A stretch of DNA of 32,750 nucleotides from a virus, in IMG/VR virus record IMGVR_UViG_3300040806_000692, positions 1 to 32,750 of that record. The stretch is one strand, 5' to 3'. A model generated the notes under the pieces. It was not told the DNA's origin. It saw only the letters and a program-made list of their open reading frames with translations, and made no database searches. Position 1 is the first letter of the stretch; the number at the start of each line of letters is the position of its first letter. Of this stretch, positions 29,975-32,750 are shown in pieces. The translations under genes were made by a program, and so were the position numbers.

Positions 29975-32750
29975 TTATGGTCCTACCATCCAGTAACCAT
30001 TTGTAGTAGTGTACTTTATAAGTGTAAAGCTACCAACCACGCCGTTAAATGTTACTGATGTGTCGTAAGATCCGTTTGGTAAATATATCCTAGTAGCGGC
30101 AACGGTTATGTTTGTTCCTCGCGTGTTCTTTACTACAACCATATCGCCGCGCTGCCATGTAGTACTTGTTAGCGTAAGGCTTAAGTTTGCAGACCATTGA
30201 TGATACACGTGAACCGCACAGTCGCCACGCGTTGGTGTTCCTCCAGCGTTTGCGTATACGTAATTAACACCGCCGCCATTAGTAGCTGTTGATATATTAC
30301 CACCACTAAGCTCGCTGTCGTAGTTGCCAGTGTGAATTACGGGATAGGCAACGCCGCCCATAGACCAGCCGCCAATCTTCATTTTGTTATCTGTATCAAG
30401 ACCGAAGTTAACTGCGTATGCTCCCGCTCTGTGGAACGACATCACAGCTCCGTATGAAGGATCTCCGCGAACACTAAGAGTGGTATCGTTTGATGCTGTA
30501 AAAGATGTATAGTTTGTTCTGGTAGTTAATTGACCAGCCATGTTAAGCGTGACTAGTGCAGACGTGCCATTTGGGTCTACATAATAATTGGTGTCGTTTA
30601 GGTCGTAAATAATTGGCGTTCTTAACTGATCGGTCGCCGTAACAGCAGTGTTATTTACCTCAAAACGCTCAGCTCCTCCGGTAACGATCCTAGCTTGGTT
30701 AGCTGCGTGGAATTGGAAATACGTGTCAGTATCGCCGTTGTGTCGCAGAAGATCGTCAATGCGAATCTCATGAAAAATACTGATTGCGGCTGCATCTAAG
30801 TAGTAGCCGGTGTCGTCTGAGTCGTAGAAAATGGGTGCTCGGAATGAACTAGTAGCATACATATCAGCATAGCCGTCATGATGTATGTTATAAAAACTAT
30901 TCCAAGTGGTATCTATACCCTTCCGTATTCTTAGCTGTGGTACGCCGCCGCCGTTTGCTGCTGTACTGCCGAACGCTAATTGGTAAGACGCATCACCAGT
31001 GCTGGATGTTGTACCAGTCCAAGGACTGAAGTGCATAACGCCAGCGTAGTTACCCCCCGACCCAACACTAGACGAATGAGCAAAAAACCACCGTACCGCT
31101 AGTGCTTGGACGTTAGGGTACCAGACCGCATTATTCGCATTACGCTCGCCATCATTGTACGTTAACCACTCAGCCATCTTAATATTGTTAAGGCTGGACG
31201 TACCAGCAGGATCTGTATAGTAAGCAGTGTTGTTTGAGTCGAAGAAGATTGGTGCTCGCATGTCGGATGCAGCTGTTACACGACCGCTTAGCGCGTTAAA
31301 ATGGCCATCATAACCAAAAGTAAAGTATCTCTCTGCTCCGGGGGCCCCAGTACGTACAGCTATTTCATGCGCAGCCGACTCGTACATGTATGCGTTACCC
31401 CCGCCCAAGTACATTGAACGTATTCTTGAGTCCGTTCCGTTGGGATTTACATAGAAAGCGGTGTTGTCTGAGTCGTAGAAGATTGGCGCGTCTACGCGAG
31501 AACCCACAAACAAATGCCCAGCAGTGGTTAGTGACATCGCCCCTTGAGCGGTTGTGTGGTCATCGTGACCCCACCAAAATCCACGGTTGGCGTTGTTGTT
31601 AAACTGGAAGGTCATAGCCCAGTCGCTGAGGCCACCATAAGTTACAGCCGACTGCATGCCGATAGTGTAAAGATTACTACTATAAACGCGTATTTTGTCC
31701 CTATTAGATTCGCCCGGACCAACAAGTCTGGTATATGTAAGCGCGCCGGTCATGATATCGCCGGATTTGGCTACGTAGTTTCCTCCAGTGGCAGGGGCGT
31801 AATAAGAACCATGCTGTCCATCAAGCAAATCAGCGTCTAAACCGCTGCCTGAGCCGTCATTGTTGCTGCTCCAAAACTCGTTCCACGCCGTATAATTTCC
31901 GCTATTAGCGCGTCTTACGGCAAGTCTTCCACTAGTTGAGCCAATGGCAAGCTGTATATTTTGGCTGGCGTCTCTTATTGTTATGGCGACACCATAAGTA
32001 AATGGGGCGTCGTTAGTTGATATATTTGAACTCCAAGAATACCATCCCTGATCTACACCAGAAGTTAAAGTACTTAGATCAATGGATGAAGCAGAGCCTT
32101 TATCTTGTAAATACCCAGCCGATGCGTGATCGCCCCAGCCGTATGCTGTGTCCCAGTTCGAAATAGTTGAGCCATTAATGGTTCCGATATTCGTCAGATT
32201 ACGGCTTGAGTCTATTACAGTGGTGCCGCCTATCTGTAAAGCACCTGTATTTATATTTACATTGCCAGAACTGTCGATGCGCATACGTTCTGAACCAGCG
32301 GTGTCTAGTCTTAATGTTTGAAGACCAAACCTGATTGAGGCTTGTGGAGCCACATTGTCAATATTTCGCTCAATTGCGAATGATTCTGTCTGCCAATTAC
32401 CTGAGCTAGAACCTGTAGAATCTCGATAATTAATAATGCGGAGACCATCATTAGCACCTGCTCTAGCATTGGCAAAATATGCCATGTTGACTTTATCACC
32501 TGCGGTAAGGCCAACAGTAGGGGTTTGTGATATTAGTCCGTATGTTGTTGAAGAAGTATTTTGAATTCTTAATTTGCTGTCTGGCGAGGAACTACCAATA
32601 CCAACATTGCCAGAACTGTCGATGCGCATACGTTCTGAGCCGCCAGAATTACTAAACACCATATTGTCCGTAACACCGCTGCCACCAATCCAGCCAGCAA
32701 AACCAGAAGCATTAGAAACTCCAATAGAAAACGCATTATTTGAGGCAAAC
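29975..32750 (-). CDS. Large tail fibre protein, 5' end beyond the window
   Basis: The frame is open from the right edge to TAA at 29975, giving at least 924 codons with no stop; ATG 32662 is internal and not the start. Upstream residues read FASNNAFSIGVSNASGFAGW. The protein has SERMRIDSSGNV repeats, a pyocin-knob-like WGDHASAGYL, a DADLLDGQHGSYYAP element and four copies of an AP-I-(F/Y)-D-(S/L)-(D/N)-x-T-x-YY/FY module, all familiar from phage fibres. The end FTLIKYTTTNGYWMVGP is a typical C-terminal cap. No S74 domain is present. It likely binds the host surface. Confidence 0.88.
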   Translation of the reverse strand, partial: FASNNAFSIGVSNASGFAGWIGGSGVTDNMVFSNSGGSERMRIDSSGNVGIGSSSPDSKLRIQNTSSTTYGLISQTPTVGLTAGDKVNMAYFANARAGANDGLRIINYRDSTGSSSGNWQTESFAIERNIDNVAPQASIRFGLQTLRLDTAGSERMRIDSSGNVNINTGALQIGGTTVIDSSRNLTNIGTINGSTISNWDTAYGWGDHASAGYLQDKGSASSIDLSTLTSGVDQGWYSWSSNISTNDAPFTYGVAITIRDASQNIQLAIGSTSGRLAVRRANSGNYTAWNEFWSSNNDGSGSGLDADLLDGQHGSYYAPATGGNYVAKSGDIMTGALTYTRLVGPGESNRDKIRVYSSNLYTIGMQSAVTYGGLSDWAMTFQFNNNANRGFWWGHDDHTTAQGAMSLTTAGHLFVGSRVDAPIFYDSDNTAFYVNPNGTDSRIRSMYLGGGNAYMYESAAHEIAVRTGAPGAERYFTFGYDGHFNALSGRVTAASDMRAPIFFDSNNTAYYTDPAGTSSLNNIKMAEWLTYNDGERNANNAVWYPNVQALAVRWFFAHSSSVGSGGNYAGVMHFSPWTGTTSSTGDASYQLAFGSTAANGGGVPQLRIRKGIDTTWNSFYNIHHDGYADMYATSSFRAPIFYDSDDTGYYLDAAAISIFHEIRIDDLLRHNGDTDTYFQFHAANQARIVTGGAERFEVNNTAVTATDQLRTPIIYDLNDTNYYVDPNGTSALVTLNMAGQLTTRTNYTSFTASNDTTLSVRGDPSYGAVMSFHRAGAYAVNFGLDTDNKMKIGGWSMGGVAYPVIHTGNYDSELSGGNISTATNGGGVNYVYANAGGTPTRGDCAVHVYHQWSANLSLTLTSTTWQRGDMVVVKNTRGTNITVAATRIYLPNGSYDTSVTFNGVVGSFTLIKYTTTNGYWMVGP
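30560..31500 (-). repeat. Four fibre modules in the tail fibre gene
   Basis: Four diverged coding repeats, near 30593, 30808, 31228 and 31461, encode RTPIIYDLNDTNYYVDPNGT, RAPIFYDSDDTGYYLD, RAPIFFDSNNTAYYTDPAGT and DAPIFYDSDNTAFYVNPNGT. Spacing is irregular (about 215-420 bases), so they are modular repeats, not a tandem array. Confidence 0.85.
32259..32638 (-). repeat. 35-bp perfect direct repeat in the fibre gene
   Basis: The same 35 bases occur at 32259-32293 and 32604-32638, 345 bases apart, an exact multiple of three. On the minus strand both encode SERMRIDSSGNV-type sequence. Recombination between them would delete 115 codons in frame. Confidence 0.85.

Noticed and set aside
32662-32664. 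ATG 32662 as the start of the tail fibre
   Set aside because: The same frame stays open to the window edge with fibre-like sequence, so the real start is outside.
1-32750. tRNA genes, integrase, insertion sequences or attachment sites
   Set aside because: None could be recognised; no cloverleaf-like sequence, transposase or recombinase motif was seen.

Overview
The window is part of a double-stranded DNA tailed phage genome (Caudoviricetes). A podovirus-like virion is inferred from the giant internal-virion proteins and the GNAT/S74/ejection gene block. Strong AGGAG-type ribosome sites, a T4-type lysozyme without a signal peptide, and a small membrane-anchored coiled-coil protein of spanin type suggest a Gram-negative host. 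Many of the small proteins resemble ones I know from marine and environmental phage genomes. Genes are packed tightly with ATGA/TAATG overlaps. I saw no tRNA, IS element or CRISPR array.

Left arm, 1-9734, plus strand: nucleotide metabolism and replication. Order: end of an unknown gene, glutaredoxin, a 52-aa zinc-ribbon protein, two small proteins, family A DNA polymerase with 3'-5' exonuclease, Cas4/AddB-like Fe-S nuclease, VRR-NUC nuclease, SNF2-type helicase, a conserved small replication-module protein, a putative ssDNA-binding protein, a strong intrinsic terminator, a 990-aa primase-helicase and a small HNH nuclease. Together these look like a self-contained replication and recombination set. 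The polymerase carries Leu at the position matching E. coli Pol I Phe762, a variant associated with marine phage lifestyle.

Middle, 9735-26779, minus strand: late structural genes. A second HNH nuclease converges on the first with no gap between stop codons. Reading in the direction of transcription (right to left), the block runs: a 532-aa tail protein behind its own promoter, a 916-aa coiled-coil tail protein, a 338-aa protein with an internal duplication, a 211-aa protein, a tail-fibre-assembly-like protein, a GNAT-like protein, an internal virion protein ending in an S74 autoprocessing domain, a 555-aa internal protein, a 1982-aa polyvalent/ejection protein with an HETLH zinc-peptidase motif, and five small proteins, mostly Lys-rich.

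Right arm, 26780-32750: a promoter and terminator separate the tail genes from a minus-strand lysis cassette (lysozyme, holin, membrane proteins). One plus-strand gene (28733-28969) lies between minus-strand genes, with a symmetric promoter-like dyad upstream and a terminator downstream. Beyond it is a receptor-binding module: three small tail-associated proteins and a large tail fibre that is still open at the right edge. Terminase, portal and capsid genes are not in the window and probably lie beyond 32750.
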